Source of the DNA: Ascaphus truei
Lineage: Eukaryota > Chordata > Amphibia > Anura > Ascaphidae
Assembly: GCA_036426205.1 (NCBI GenBank)
Contig: CM071568.1
Span: forward strand, 115,531,504 to 115,595,503
Reading direction: 5' to 3'
DNA length: 64,000 nt
Shown: in pieces, positions 33,888-45,239 of the stretch
How positions within the stretch are numbered: position 1 is the stretch's first letter
Layout: every line of letters begins with the position of its first letter
Made by a program: the position numbers and the translations under genes
Notes under the pieces: model-generated
Database searches by the model: none
What the model was told of the DNA's origin: nothing
What the model saw: the letters and a program-made list of their open reading frames with translations, nothing else

Positions 33888-34930
33888 ATGACCCTGGATC
33901 CAGATTTAAAAGGACTGGCCATGGACAATGATAGGCCCAGTTTACCGGCCCAAGCTGCCCATGTCCCTTCCCATGCCACTAAGTCTGCCCCGATACTGCC
34001 ACCTTAGGGTAAGGGTAATCCCACTTCAGAGGGACTTGTCCAGGACATTTCTAGGCCCCAATCACCAGCTTGTACTCCCAAGATCACCCAGGACAGTGCT
34101 GCTACAAATGTCCCTACCTCTGCTGTATCCATTTTTGTATTTTCACATTTTCCCAGCGATGATCTGTCCCCTGGTTTTTTAACTGACTTAAGGGACTGGG
34201 ATTTTGGAGGAAGGGGTGGATGGACGGAAGATCAGGATTCAGAGGGGGAAATACCTTATGCAAGCGGGATATCTGTAGTTAAGTTACCTAGGTCATTTAG
34301 ATCATTCCGAGAGTCTTTCCTATCTCAATTGTTCTCAACGTCTGGTGTGTCCTCTAAGATGGACACTAGGTCCGGTGAACCCTTTAATTGGTGGGACCCT
34401 ATGTTCCAAGGCTATTCTTCCAGTATGAATAGGACCCGGTTCCTTCTGGTGGATGGTCCTATAGTAGATCACTGGTGGGAGGAGGGTCAATTTTACCTGG
34501 AGGATTCAGCTGACCCATCTGAAAAAGGGTACATGACATCAATCTAGGGGTCAAAACACCTACGGGACCAACTATACTCTATCAGGAGGTGGAGGGTAGA
34601 GAAACTCAATTTTGGGTTCTGCCAAGCCAAGGCACTGGCCATAAATTATTAAAGTTTAGTTGAGATGACCGGGCCATAATATCTAGGTACTGTCAGTCTC
34701 AAAGGTAAGAATTCCCTGAGACAATCATGGAAGAAATTGAGAACAACCGGCATGATTGGCTAAAACAGGTTGCCTTAGAGTATCTCTGACTAAGACTTCC
34801 GATAAGATATTTATAACGGAGTCCAGAATCTGCTCCATTATGGATGAGTGGTTGGTAGGAAGGTGTATTTACAAAGATAGGGTGGAAATTCGACAGAGGC
34901 CTGGTTCGTCTAAAATATATTTCATCTGGA
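33888..34930 (+). pseudogene. element B main protein, decayed
   Basis: From ATG 33888 one frame runs to a TAG at 34545-34547 with a single internal TAG at 34005-34007. It contains LRDWDF, DSEGEIPYAS, NWWDPMFQGY, RTRFLLVDGP and VDHWWEEG. After 34545 the similarity to element A continues one frame over (ILYQEVEG, QFWVLPSQG, IMEEIENN). Unlike A, no insertion separates RTRF from the preceding GY segment. The fold is unknown. Confidence 0.6.
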
Positions 34931-34949
34931 CAAAGATGTTTGATGGGCG

Positions 34950-35192
34950 GTGGTAAAGAAACCCGACCCCAAGTATTACAAGTAAGGATTCTATTCTTCC
35001 TGTTTAAAGAACTGGTTATATTTGTCATCACTATAATCAGTGGATGATATGGGTAGTGATGTCTGTATACTGTGTATTGGTTATGCCATGACATCTGACT
35101 TAACTCTGTATTGTATTGCAGGCTCCAGGTTACTGGGTGGTGCCTCAAATTTGGTCCCAGTGAGGACATTGGATTTCCACCTAAGGGGAGAG
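34950..35192 (+). other. spliced last-exon region of element B
   Basis: A GGTGGTAAAG donor-like site near 34952 and a TATTGTATTGCAG acceptor near 35122 enclose about 170 bp. The following exon encodes LKFGPSEDIGFPPKG, continuing beyond the purine tract into the 3' LTR. Element A keeps the same arrangement. Confidence 0.5.
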
Positions 35193-35687
35193 TGTATTCA
35201 AGGCTGGTCTACACTATACTTCCTGCCTCATGTCACATAAGTCCCAGTAGTTATAGGCAGTGGCAGGCTGTCCCGTGGGGTTTACCCCTCCTCATGCTGC
35301 CTCTCTGAGTGACCGGGGTTGAGGTGAACTGGAGTCTGTGTACATCCAATCATGGTGCAGACCCTGTGCCCCCCCCCCTCTCTGCCTTAGGGAGGAAGTG
35401 TCCAAATTACAGTTAGTTCAAGTTCTGAGTCTTCCCATATTACCCCTGCCTAAATAACAGTCTATTGGGTAGGGTTATGAGAGAGAAGTCTGTCGTGGTG
35501 GGACATTCTCCAGGAACCCTGGCGCTGCAACCACAAAAAGAACCTTAAGAAACACCAAAAGCCTGTCCTGTTTCCCCTTACGCGGAAGCTTATCTCTCCT
35601 GGACCCTCAGAGGTAACAAGCACCACAACACCTGTAGCTTAGGCAAGATCTCCCAGAGGGGAGTGGTGGGGGGGAAGCAGCGCTACA
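35193..35687 (+). repeat. 3' LTR of element B, internally deleted
   Basis: It begins TGTATTCAAGG and ends CGCTACA. The sequence jumps from AGTTCAAGTTC to a segment 200 bp further on in the 5' LTR. The deletion removes the AATAAAG of the 5' copy. Confidence 0.8.
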
Positions 35688-35699
35688 TATATATGTTAC

Positions 35700-36320
35700 A
35701 TTATAGAATTGTGTAGAAAGCCAGTGCATCAGAAAAAACAAGTCCTGTTTGGTATAATAAACTGCAGTTTGGGATAAATTCCTTCCATGTAAGCATATAG
35801 CATATCGAAGCCCTAATAGGGTTAGGGGACTAGTACCTAATGCCAGCAGCACCATAAATAAATAGTACAGACCAACGTCCCATAAATCAGAGAAAAAAGG
35901 GTACGATGACCCACAAAGTGAACTCACTCAGTTTCTCCTGGAGTATCCAACCTCAGAATCTTCATAGGCGTGCAATCTCCCAGGTGATAGCAGGAACAAG
36001 TAGAAAAATAAGGCAGTGCACTGACCAAAATAACAGAAGGAGGCTCACGGTTTTTAGCAACAAAAAAATAGATTTATTACATAAAAAGTGGACAAAAGGG
36101 TCCCCCCTAGGCCGCAGCAGGGGTCCACCAACGCGTTTCAGGCAAAAATGCCCTTTATCAGGGTGTACAAAACAACCCAAAAAGCCCCAATTTATAATAC
36201 AGCGCCGATCGCGCTATCACGTGACGTCACGGACGGCGCGACCAATCAGAAAGCAGCACCTATTAGACGTGTCCCAATTGGCCATTGGGATCACATCAAT
36301 AGAATAAACTTTATTAGACC
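35700..36320 (-). repeat. AAACGCGTT-group repeat
   Basis: On the minus strand it reads CCCTGATAAAGGGC, then GCCTGAAACGCGTTGGTGG (36129-36160). Further along it has AATAAATCTATTTTTTTGTT and CAGGAGAAACTGAG. No protein is recognised. Confidence 0.55.
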
Positions 36321-36779
36321 TCACATGTCTGCAAATACAAGGCAATGAGTATAGGCAAACAAATAGTGCGCTCTGATTGGTGCACTGACTTCTGGAACAA
36401 TTGTAACTTTATTAAACTAACATTTAAAAACGTCCATGAAAACAAAGAAGGGCTTCTTAAACCTTAGTGCAAAGATAAAAACAACAAAATATAGAGAACA
36501 AACATTCTACATAAAGACTAACATTAATAATAAACTTAAAAAAAGAATAATAACAATTACAGCTGAAAATTAAAAACGTAAACATATGTATATAGTGCTA
36601 TTAATCAAAATTGTGAGAGAGATAATAATACATTGACTCCCATAGAAAATGTAACTATGCCCTAAATGGCATGAATATTAAAAAATGACAAAAATAGCAC
36701 AGTTGCACACAAAACATTTGCAAGACCAGGAGGGCACAAAATAGATTCATACATAATTATTAAATGTTAGTTGATCATT

Positions 36780-37540
36780 TATCCCCTCTTTCCTTTAAGA
36801 TTACTAAGCACATAGCTCAGCTCTACTTAACAATTCAGAGAATGGTAACCCTGTCTTTAAGGAGTATAGGGGCAGCTGATTGCTTGTAGGATGGTGTTCC
36901 TTCTCTGGATTTCTGAAATATCTGTGTCTATAAACTAGTTGAAGTCTTTGTGATGGTGACATTGAGAAGGTTATCGGTCAAAGTACTGTATGGCAATGTC
37001 AATCTAATAGTCAAGTCATGATGATTAAGATGCTCAAAAAATTGTGCAAGCTGTCCAACAGTGCACCCCCCCTCCCAGAGCAGGAATATGTCATCAATAA
37101 ATCTCCCTTAGAACTTGATGTATTCAGAGAAATTACCCAAGATGTGAGTCTGTTCATATATCAACAATAAAATATTGGCGTAGACTGGAGCCATACTGTA
37201 TATGACCTCATAGCCATACCACACTATTGGAGGGAAAATTGTTTAATAAACCAAAAGAAACTCGACCAGTTGGCAACATTAACAAGTGGAAGACCTGAAG
37301 CATAAAGGTCCTGCCTCCATACCTTCACTATTATTTATATTTGTACGTAGGCTTAGGACATCGAGTGTCACAAGCAATAAGGTACTGTAGAAATATCAGC
37401 TGTATACTTTGATCAATTGTTTAAAAAATCAGTGGTATGTGATATGCAGTTAAACTGATTTGACAATTGACTGGAGGAGAATGTCAACAAATTGAGTCAG
37501 TGACTGGCCTGGAAGAAATAATTAATTGGCCTGTGTAACT
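36780..37540 (-). pseudogene. Penelope-like element reverse transcriptase relic
   Basis: The minus strand shows, across broken frames, DVLSLRTNINNSEGM (the TLDVxSLYTNI motif), MAPVYANILLLIYE, FIDDIFLLWEG (catalytic DD with the FxxW context of Penelope-like elements), then FFEHLNHH and DNLLNVTITK. The order and spacing fit the Penelope reverse transcriptase. Stops occur before FIDD and after the DLLNV segment. The GIY-YIG endonuclease is not recognisable in the sequence towards 36330. Upstream RPVTDSI at about 37500 fits the fingers region. Confidence 0.82.
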
Positions 37541-38403
37541 GTTCAGGGACCTGTGGACTTTTGGTAGGGCCTCCTTACCTTGATCCCCGGCGTCTGGGCG
37601 TCATGACGTCACGTTGCCATAGCAACGTGGCGTCACATGACCCCGCGGCGTTGCCATGGCGATGCGTCTCCAAATGTCGGCTGAATCAAGGTAAGTATTG
37701 TTTACAGAGACTCTGCAGCTCCCCCGGCACTTAATTTAAGTGCCTTCAGAAGCGCGGGGCCTCTGTAAACCCCGCACCCCCCATCGGTAATCTCGCGCCC
37801 CCCCCCAATTTACGCACCGCTGCCCCAAGGGGTTTTAATGAAGATCTCTGTTTCTCTGCTTTCTTACAAGGATTCTGATGACATCATATTACTATGCTCT
37901 TTGTCTTCTTTAAATTTTCTGTAGTGTATGTATTCAGGGTTTTCTGTATTTTCCCTAATCTCTCTTTCATTTAATCATTCTGGTATAGATCTGTTACACC
38001 TGTGATCTAATCATGATGTCATCCTGTCTGGGTATATAGTACACCTATGATCAACATTTGGACACGCCCCTGACAAAGCCTGTTGGTGAAATGCCACATT
38101 GGGCGCCTCCTCTCCTACTCTGTGATCTGTAGCAAGGAAGCAAGTACTCTGTGGTGTGTGCAGGAGTCCCGGTTTCTTTTGGACCGGTGGCAGGTGTCCT
38201 GTCTGCAGATCCGCCTATGGCACATGAAGTTCGGCATATCTCTCTGGCATTCTCAACTACCAACGTGACGAATCCCCTAAAATCTTGAGTATATTCATAT
38301 TGTGGGGACCATAGAGCAGTGGACTTTTGTGAACCTTGAATCTGCTTAGATATGCAGCTAGATTATCATGCTAATTAGCTATTCAGGCACATGCAGTCAC
38401 TAC
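37541..38403. other. non-coding stretch with palindromic GC-rich segment
   Basis: 37595-37665 contains TGACGTCACGTTGCCATAGCAACGTGGCGTCA-type inverted sequence, a near-perfect hairpin around CCATAG. A CTGACAAAG...GTGAAATGCC segment near 38065-38095 is a diverged member of the AAACGCGTT repeat group. No gene is visible. Confidence 0.5.
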
Positions 38404-40625
38404 AGTTACATAGTTACATAGTAGATGAGGTTGAAAAAAGACGTATGTCCATCAAGTTCAACCTATGTTAAATTTAGACAACATATACTTTATCCTATAT
38501 CTATACTTACTTATTGATCCAGAGGAAGGCAAACAAAAAACCCCAGTGTCATATCATCCAATGATATCTCATAAGGGGAAAAATAAATTCCTTCCTGACT
38601 CCAAGAATTGGCAGTCGGATTAATCCCTGGATCAACATCCTTCCCATGTATACTTATTTGGTATATCCCTGTATACCTTTCCCATCTAAAAAGATGTCCA
38701 ACCTTTTTTTGAACAAATCTATTGTATCTGCCATCACAGTCTCCATGGGTAATGAATTCCACATTTTAACTGCCCTTACTGTAAAGAACCCTTTCCTTTG
38801 TTGCTGGTGAAATTTCCTTTCCTCCAACCTTAAGGGATGGCCCCGAGTAGTTTGTACGGCCCGTGGGATGAATAGTTCTTTTGAAACTTGTATTGTCCCT
38901 GAATATATTTGTATATAGTTATCATATCCCCTCTTAGACGCCTCTTTTCTAATGTAAATAAATCTAATTTAGCTAGTCTCTCCTCATAAGTTAGATTGTC
39001 CATCCCCTTTATTAATTTGGTGGCTCTTCTCTGCACTCTCTCTAGTTCCATAATGTCTTTTCTTAGGATTGGTGCCCAAAATTGTACTCCATATTCAAGG
39101 TGTGGTCTTACTAATGCTTTGTAAAGGGCATAATTATGTTTACTTCCCTTCCATCCATTGCCGTTTGATGCAAGATAAGATCTTGTTTGCCTTTGCAGCT
39201 ACTGCATGACTTTGGGCACTATTGCTAAGCCTGCTGTCTACAAGCACTCCTAAATCCTTCTCCATCAAGGATTCCCCCAATATATCGCCATTTAATTTGT
39301 GTCGCCTTTTTATTCTTGCATCCCAAATGCATAACCTTACATTTTGTCTGTATTAAACCTCATCTGCCATTTACCTGCCCACGTTTCCAGTCTCTCCAAG
39401 TCCTTCTGAAGAGAAATTACATCCTGCTCTGATTCTATTACCTTACACAATTTAGCATCATCAGCAAAGATAGAGACTTTGCTCTCGATCTCAACCTCAA
39501 GGTCATGAATAAACAAGTTAAAAAGCAGGGGTCCCAGTATCGATCCCTGAGGTACTCCACTCACGACTTTAGCCAACCTGAAAAAGTTCCATTTATGTCA
39601 ACCCTTTGTTGTCTGTCCTTTAACCAGTTTTCAATCCAGGTGCAAATATTATTACTGAGTCCAATTTTCTTTATTTTGTACACCAACCTCTTGTGTGAAA
39701 CCGTATCAAAAGCCTTTGCAAAATCTAAGTAGACCACATCAACTGCAAGTAGACGAACTGCATTACCCTGGTCTTAATTCCTACGTACCTCCTCAAAGAA
39801 ACAAATAAGGTTAGTTTGGCATGATCTATCCTTCATAAATCCATGCTGACTATTACTAATAATTTTGTTTTCCATTAGGTATTCCTGAATATTATCCCGT
39901 ATTAAACCTTCAAGTAGTTTCCCCACTATTGAAGTCAGACTTACAGGTCTTTAATTTCCCGATTGTGATCCAGCTCCCTTTTTAAATATAGTCACCACAT
40001 CTGCTTTACGCCAATCTTGTGGTACTGAGCCTGTGGAAATGGAGTAATTGAATATTATATTATAATGGTTTGGCTTTTACTGAGCTTAACTCCTTGAGAA
40101 CTCTTGGATGTATGCCATCGGGGCCAGGTGCCTTACTTACTTTAATTTTTTCAAGTCGCTTATGAACTTCTTCCTCAGTTAACCAATTGTTCATTAATAT
40201 GGAGGTTGTGGCTTCCTCCTTCGGCACAACTATTGAACTTGATTCTTCCCTTGTAAACACAGAGGCAAAAAATTTGTTTAATACCTCTGCTTTTTCCTTA
40301 TCTCCAATAATCTGCCTACCCATCTCACACTGAAAGGGTCCTATATTTTCTTTTCTCATTTTTTTGTTATTAAGGTACTTAAAGAACTTTTTAGGGTTGA
40401 CCTTACTTTCTATTGCAATCCTTTTTTCATTATCCATTTTTGCTAATTTGATTGCCCTTTTGCAATTTTTGTTACATTCCTTATAATTCTGATACGATGT
40501 CTCCGTCCCTTCTGACTTAAAGAATCTAAACGCCTTCCTCTTCTTGTCCATTTCCTCCCCTACCTGTTTATTTAGCCCCATTGGTTTTGACTTATTTCTT
40601 TTATACTTATTACCCAAAGGTAATC
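38404..40625 (-). mobile_element. CR1/L3-type LINE, 5'-truncated
   Basis: The 3' end on the minus strand is CAACCTCATCTACTATGTAA followed by CTATGTAACTGT, the octamer-like tail typical of this group. Upstream in the same orientation come the C-terminal, reverse transcriptase and pre-RT parts of ORF2. The flanking sequence on both sides (about 38280-38400 and 40630 on) seems to belong to one older repeat that this LINE split. Confidence 0.88.
38830..40617 (-). pseudogene. CR1/L3 ORF2 (pre-RT, RT, C-terminus), frameshifted
   Basis: Three open segments are visible. 40060-40617 has KVSKAPGPDGIHPRVLKEL, the RT entry motif. 39337-39576 has GVPQGSILGPLLFNLFI and FADDAKL, the catalytic centre with F in place of the usual Y. 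38830-39051 has [15 protein letters not shown] and [15 protein letters not shown], the standard C-terminal motif. Between them stops and frameshifts interrupt the fingers and palm. The endonuclease lies beyond the truncation point. Confidence 0.9.
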
Positions 40626-41875
40626 AATTTAACCTTTGCAGTATCTGAGTTCAAGTTGGTCCTGTCCTGTTAATAGCATGCTTGCATTAGCACATGTTTG
40701 CATACTTTATTCACCATGATAATTGGGATTCGGGATCTTCGGACTTTTGCCTCATGCCAGTGATCATTCCCTGCACAATTGTTGTCACTAATGGACATTA
40801 GTACTAGCTTTTACACTCGTATATACTTTGTTATATACTGTGCTTGTTAGGATGAATATCCAGCGTATCTCTGGTTAAAACTCCTGATTTTAATACCTTT
40901 AGATGTTCCATCATTGTTTTGTCTATTTGCACTTTACCTGATGTTTATATCAACAGATGACATCATATTTGACATACAGTCACATATGACACTATACTAG
41001 TGTTCCATGAGAGTTTATCATCTTATTTCTGGGTTTGCATCTAGTTTTGTGCTGGTTTATGCTCATTGCATGTTTTATGATTATGTGCATATGATTGTTA
41101 CACCTGATGGATTTTCTCTCCAGCTGGACAGCTATCCCCTACATCCAGGCAGGGTTATTTGAACCCCATCTGTTTATTTGGGATCTCTGTGACACATTTG
41201 TCTTACTATTTTGACCTATTGAGATGTGCTGCTTCCTTTACTTTATCTTTATGCTGCTTGCTACAGCCAATTGGCCTATATATTTTTGTGATCTAGAGTA
41301 GTTGTGTATTGTTTTTTAATTGGTTTTATTTTGTTTGTCCTTTTTTTAATCTGTTTAATTATCATTTTTTTTGTACCTGTCATACCTATTTGAGTGCCCT
41401 GTGTCTGGAGTTTCAGCAATTCTCCGACTATTGGATTTTGCAACTTCTTCCTTTTTACCTGATGTATCTATGTCAGATACCAAAGCCCCCACATCAAAGA
41501 CAAATTTACTGCTTATAGATTACCTGGCACCTGTATTGATTCTGATACCCAGCTGCCAAAGGGTGCTGGCCTCCTACTGACTGCCAATCAAATGGCAGAG
41601 AACTACTTTGTCACATAGACTGTCACAGATAAGTGGCTATCTGTAACTGGACTAGACCTTGACAAGAGGATTGTATCTGCTTCTTTCATTGGGCCCCTTC
41701 AGTCACTGTCCTTGGTGAGCAGAGTCAACCTGTGACAGAGCAGTCTTATGAAATTCTGCATGGTGATCAGTGTTATACAGTTGCTCCACTTCCACATTTG
41801 CCGTATGGTATGATTCTGACCAACCCTCTACGCTTCCTACAATACATCGTACTCTAGTACTGACATGGAGAAATC
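40626..41875. other. stretch without recognisable gene
   Basis: Mostly T-rich sequence with repeated TTTTGTTTGTCC-type words. It probably includes the second half of the repeat split by the CR1-type LINE. No open frame has a recognisable domain. Confidence 0.4.
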
Positions 41876-41877
41876 CG

Positions 41878-41965
41878 CATCCATCTCTGTTGTCTATCCT
41901 TCAACCAGTTTTCAATCCAAGTGCAAATATTTTTATGGAGTCCAATTTGCTTTATTTTGTACAAT
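41878..41965 (-). mobile_element. short CR1/L3-type LINE fragment
   Basis: On the minus strand it reads LYKIKQIGL and WIENWLKDRQQR, and its DNA matches 39600-39685 with a few changes. It is followed by a GAT/TGA microsatellite (about 41990-42012). Confidence 0.75.
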
Positions 41966-42099
41966 AAATTATGATGATAATCAATAGCAGTGATGATGAT
42001 GATGATGATGATGGGTGTTTGACATGCTCTTCTGTAGAGAATCAGTTTGCAAAGCAGACATGATGATATAAGTGCTAATGCCCCTAGAACTAGTACAAA

Positions 42100-43220
42100 C
42101 AGCCTAATATGCAGCACCCCAAAGTTCGGGGACTGTTCGATAAGGGGGAAAAAATTCCAATGCACAGATGAAAGAGCTCTGGTGCTGAATAGTAATTTAG
42201 CTAAAATGCTTGCTATAGACTTGTTGCCATTCAAATTTGCTGAATCTGAGGGCTTCAGAGAGCTTATTTAAAGTTTCGAGCCTCATTGGAACATCCCAAA
42301 CAGATCCTATTTCTTTAAAAAGGTTCCTCCCAAACTGTACAGAAGGGGACATCTTAGTACTGACGTGGAGTAGTGGTCATGGAGGTGGTAGCTATCTGAC
42401 TATTACTGCTGATTGCGTGTGTTTTGCTCTTGTCAAAACACAAAAGGTGGTGAAAAAAACCCAGTTAACTTCTGTAGCAGCAAAAAGTTCTGTAGACATG
42501 CTAGTTTATGTATGTCGGGTTTTGAAGAAATAGCACACCCAGCTCCTGATGTGATAGCAAAAATACAAAATGTTGTAAAGAAGTAGCTAACTGCTAGAAA
42601 CTTGAGGTTTTGTTTGTGGCAGGGGATAACGGTTCCAATTTGGTTGCAGCACCTAAACAAGGCAACATGACACATGTTCCTTGTTTTGCCCACATACTTA
42701 ATTTAATAGTCACTCATTTCCTAATTCAGTGTCAGAATGTGCAGAGCATTTTAGTTATAGCTAGAAAAATCTGTTGTCACTTGAGCCGATCCTACACAGC
42801 CCGCATTTGCCTGTGCAACATGAAGGAGTAAACAAACCTGCCTCATCACCAGCTAAAAATGGAGGTGCTTACACGCTTGAATTCCACCTTCTATATATGC
42901 TTGAGAGCCTCCATGAGCAGCAGAAGGCGGTCAATGATTTTGTCATGCAGAATGCCAGCTGACAGCTGGATGGGCTCTTTGTGCAGCCTAGACAGTGGCA
43001 TATGATTGGAGATCTGTGCAGGCTACTAAGGCCCTTTGAGGGAGCCACTGTTTTATTGAGCAGTAATATACAGTAGTTGGCATAGGTCAGATCATCCCTC
43101 TAATATTCCTCCTCGAACAAATATTAATCGATATGCAGCATGTTAATGGTGATAACGATAATAATATTACCTGTCTAATCCCTAACATTGCTGACAGTAT
43201 CGTCAATTGTTAAATTGGCA
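42100..43220 (+). pseudogene. hAT transposase relic, Ac/ZBED-like
   Basis: Frames shift several times, but the order is that of an Ac-type hAT transposase. ALVLNSNLAKMLAIDLLPF and EGFRELI are near the N-terminal domain, then EPHWNIPNRSYF. The catalytic-domain part has DNGSNLVAAPKQGNMTHV and CFAHILNLIVTHFL, and LNSTFYICLRASM with RQWHMIGDLCRLLRPFEGAT lies further on. Stops occur throughout (for example at 42269 and 42829), so it is inactive. Terminal inverted repeats are not identified. Confidence 0.85.
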
Positions 43221-43400
43221 CTAGGGAATGCAGGACGGCCATCCACCAACTCCATAGCATCTATATTGGCATTGGCAGAGTGCTTCTTGTTGCGTTGTTT
43301 ATGTAGCCCCCTTTCCCACCATGTCTAGGGTGACCACGTGTGCTGCTATTATCTGAGTGGCAAAGAGGAGACCTGATCCTCTGCCACTAGGAGCCAGGGG
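43221..43400. other. short interval without assigned feature
   Basis: Sequence after the hAT similarity fades. It might include the transposase C-terminus, but I cannot recognise the dimerisation motif. Confidence 0.3.
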
Positions 43401-44240
43401 TGTGTGTAATGAATATACTGTGAAAAAGTGAATATAAAGGCGCAAACAACTTAAAAGCTTAAAAGTGAAAATATGATAATAGAGGTGTGAATAAATTAAA
43501 AATAAAAATAGTGATAATAATACAAAATAATAAGTGTTAATCTTAATAACCCAGCTCTAACCCTCTGGTGGGACCTGTTTCACGGGTTCCAAGGAGTATG
43601 GCAGTATTCAAACAATCCAGGAGGAGCATATAAGGGGAAAGAAGACAGAGAAAAACACACAATATAAGTGCAGATGTATGGACAATAAAATGTGGCAAGT
43701 AGTATTGTCTTGGCTCGTATGTCCAGCTTACTCACAAGATGTAGATGAATGAAAAGCAGTTTGCAATTAGGGCTGCTACCTGTGTGGAATGAATGCAGTC
43801 AGGATCCCCCCCTCAGAGACACACTCAGCAGTAGGATGATATATAGGAGAGATGAGAGAATGCTACATAGCGCGATCAAGCTTATAGACAAAATCTTTAT
43901 GTAAAAAGAATATAAAATGTGCACTTACAATGTGCAAGATAAAAACAAGCATTTATCACTTAATAAGTGAAAACGATGGGTCACCGCACTGCTCACCGCC
44001 TCCCCTGGATTCTCCAAGCTTCCCCTACTCGCAGTCTGTTGTCGGAGCTTGTTCTGTTGCGCCCGCCAGAGAGTGTGACGTCATAGTTGCAGGGCTGGTA
44101 AACTACGGATCGCCTTCAGGATCAGAAAGGTACCACTCAACGCGTTTCGCCCAGTCTGAATTGACTGTATCCGGATTCATCAGAAGTGTATGTACTAGCA
44201 TGGGTGGATCCTCTATGTACCCTTTCACATATCAATTAAG
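43401..44240 (-). repeat. AAACGCGTT-group repeat with long tail
   Basis: On the minus strand CTGATGAATCCGG is followed by GGGCGAAACGCGTTGAGTGG (44130-44155), then GC-rich sequence and an AT-rich tail with TTATTTTGTATTATTATC. It is the same general plan as at 35700 and 59440. Confidence 0.55.
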
Positions 44241-44249
44241 CAATTAAAC

Positions 44250-44870
44250 GATTTGCTAATGAATATACTAACAGCGCCTCCACCTGGGAAGGATCCTCAC
44301 ATAGTGGGATAGCACCTCCCAAGACAATACTGTCAGTAATTGCACACAAGAGTGTATTTAACAGTATTTACTGGACAGTAACTTATAACAGGAACAATAC
44401 AACATAACATATAACAATACAAAATATACAGTCATGTGAAAAAGTAAGTACACCCTCTTTGAATTCAATGTTTTTACATATCAGGACATAATAACAATCA
44501 TCTGTTCCTTAGCAGGTCTAAATATTAGGTAAATACAACTTCAGATGAACAACAACACATGACATATTACACCGTGTCATGATTTATTTAGTTATGGGGT
44601 CTAGCTGGGACCTATGGGGATGTTCAGTGGAGCACTTCTCCCTGGAAATTACCTATCCCCTTGCTATCCTGCTTACAACTCACAGTCCCCTTAACTGTCA
44701 GAATCCCAACTGTCAGAATTCTAACTGTCATACATCTCTCAGCCCTATTGGTTGCCTGGCAACACGTCCTGCAGCCCCTGAGGCTGTTGAAACTTGTAGT
44801 TCCCCTACTGTGCTATACTCCTCTGGAAAGGTAAGGGGACAAACAGGGCACATGGATGACCCAGACTATA
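44250..44870 (-). mobile_element. LTR C-family fragment, inverted
   Basis: Read on the minus strand it matches 29345-29500 (GTCCCCTTACCTTTCC, AACAGCCTCAGGGGCTGCAG, AATAGGGCTGAGAGAT) and 30440-30630 (TACTGTCCAGTAAA, GCAATTACTGACAGTATTGT, TCCCAGGTGGA). A mariner-type MITE splits it. The sequence stops short of the LTR C 3' end. Confidence 0.65.
44415..44585 (+). mobile_element. Tc1/mariner-derived MITE fragment
   Basis: It starts CAGTCATGTGAAAAAGTAAG after TA and continues with TACACCCTCTTTGAATT and TTTTTACATATCAGGACATA. The second copy of this family is inverted at 21860-22065. It interrupts the LTR C fragment. The far end lacks an obvious inverted terminus. Confidence 0.65.
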
Positions 44871-44879
44871 CTTATGTAT

Positions 44880-45235
44880 GTGCTAATTTAAAACACAGTT
44901 AATCTAGCATCTCGCAATTATGCACAGATGGGAGGGAGGGCCCCCAGGATATTTATTTTATTTAATTGGGATCATAAAAATTATTAACATGTGTGACCAG
45001 TACTAAGTTAGCTCTCTTTGAGTGTTATATCTTTGTGAATCAATGCATTGTCGACTTCACTGTCTGCCACTTCTGCAAGTCTAGTAGCATTGAGTGATTG
45101 TCTGTATCGCAAGAATGAGTTAATTAATTAAATAATAATTAACACAACTGGAGGTCACAGAGGCTGACTGTGTATGAAATGAACTTAAAGTAGCTGAAGA
45201 TTGCAGCAGCATAATTTGTCTGTGTCTCACCGAGA
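44880..45235. other. stretch without recognisable gene
   Basis: AT-rich flank of the TRIM relic. No ends or coding are recognised. Confidence 0.4.
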
Positions 45236-45239
45236 GTGT

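Larger units (their letters stand above)
31435..35687 (+). mobile_element. LTR element B, relative of element A
   Basis: The 5' LTR (31435-32125) begins TGTAGCC and ends GCGCTACA. The 3' LTR (35193-35687) matches it but lacks about 200 bp in the middle. TATA at 31431-31434 and 35688-35691 is a 4-bp duplication. A primer-binding-like site at 32126 and a purine tract AAGGGGAGAG before the 3' LTR are as in A. The ~3.07-kb interior has an acidic stretch (32763-33164), a main protein (33888 onward) and a spliced last exon near the 3' end, but no reverse transcriptase or integrase motif. Stops and a frameshift show it is decayed. Confidence 0.85.
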
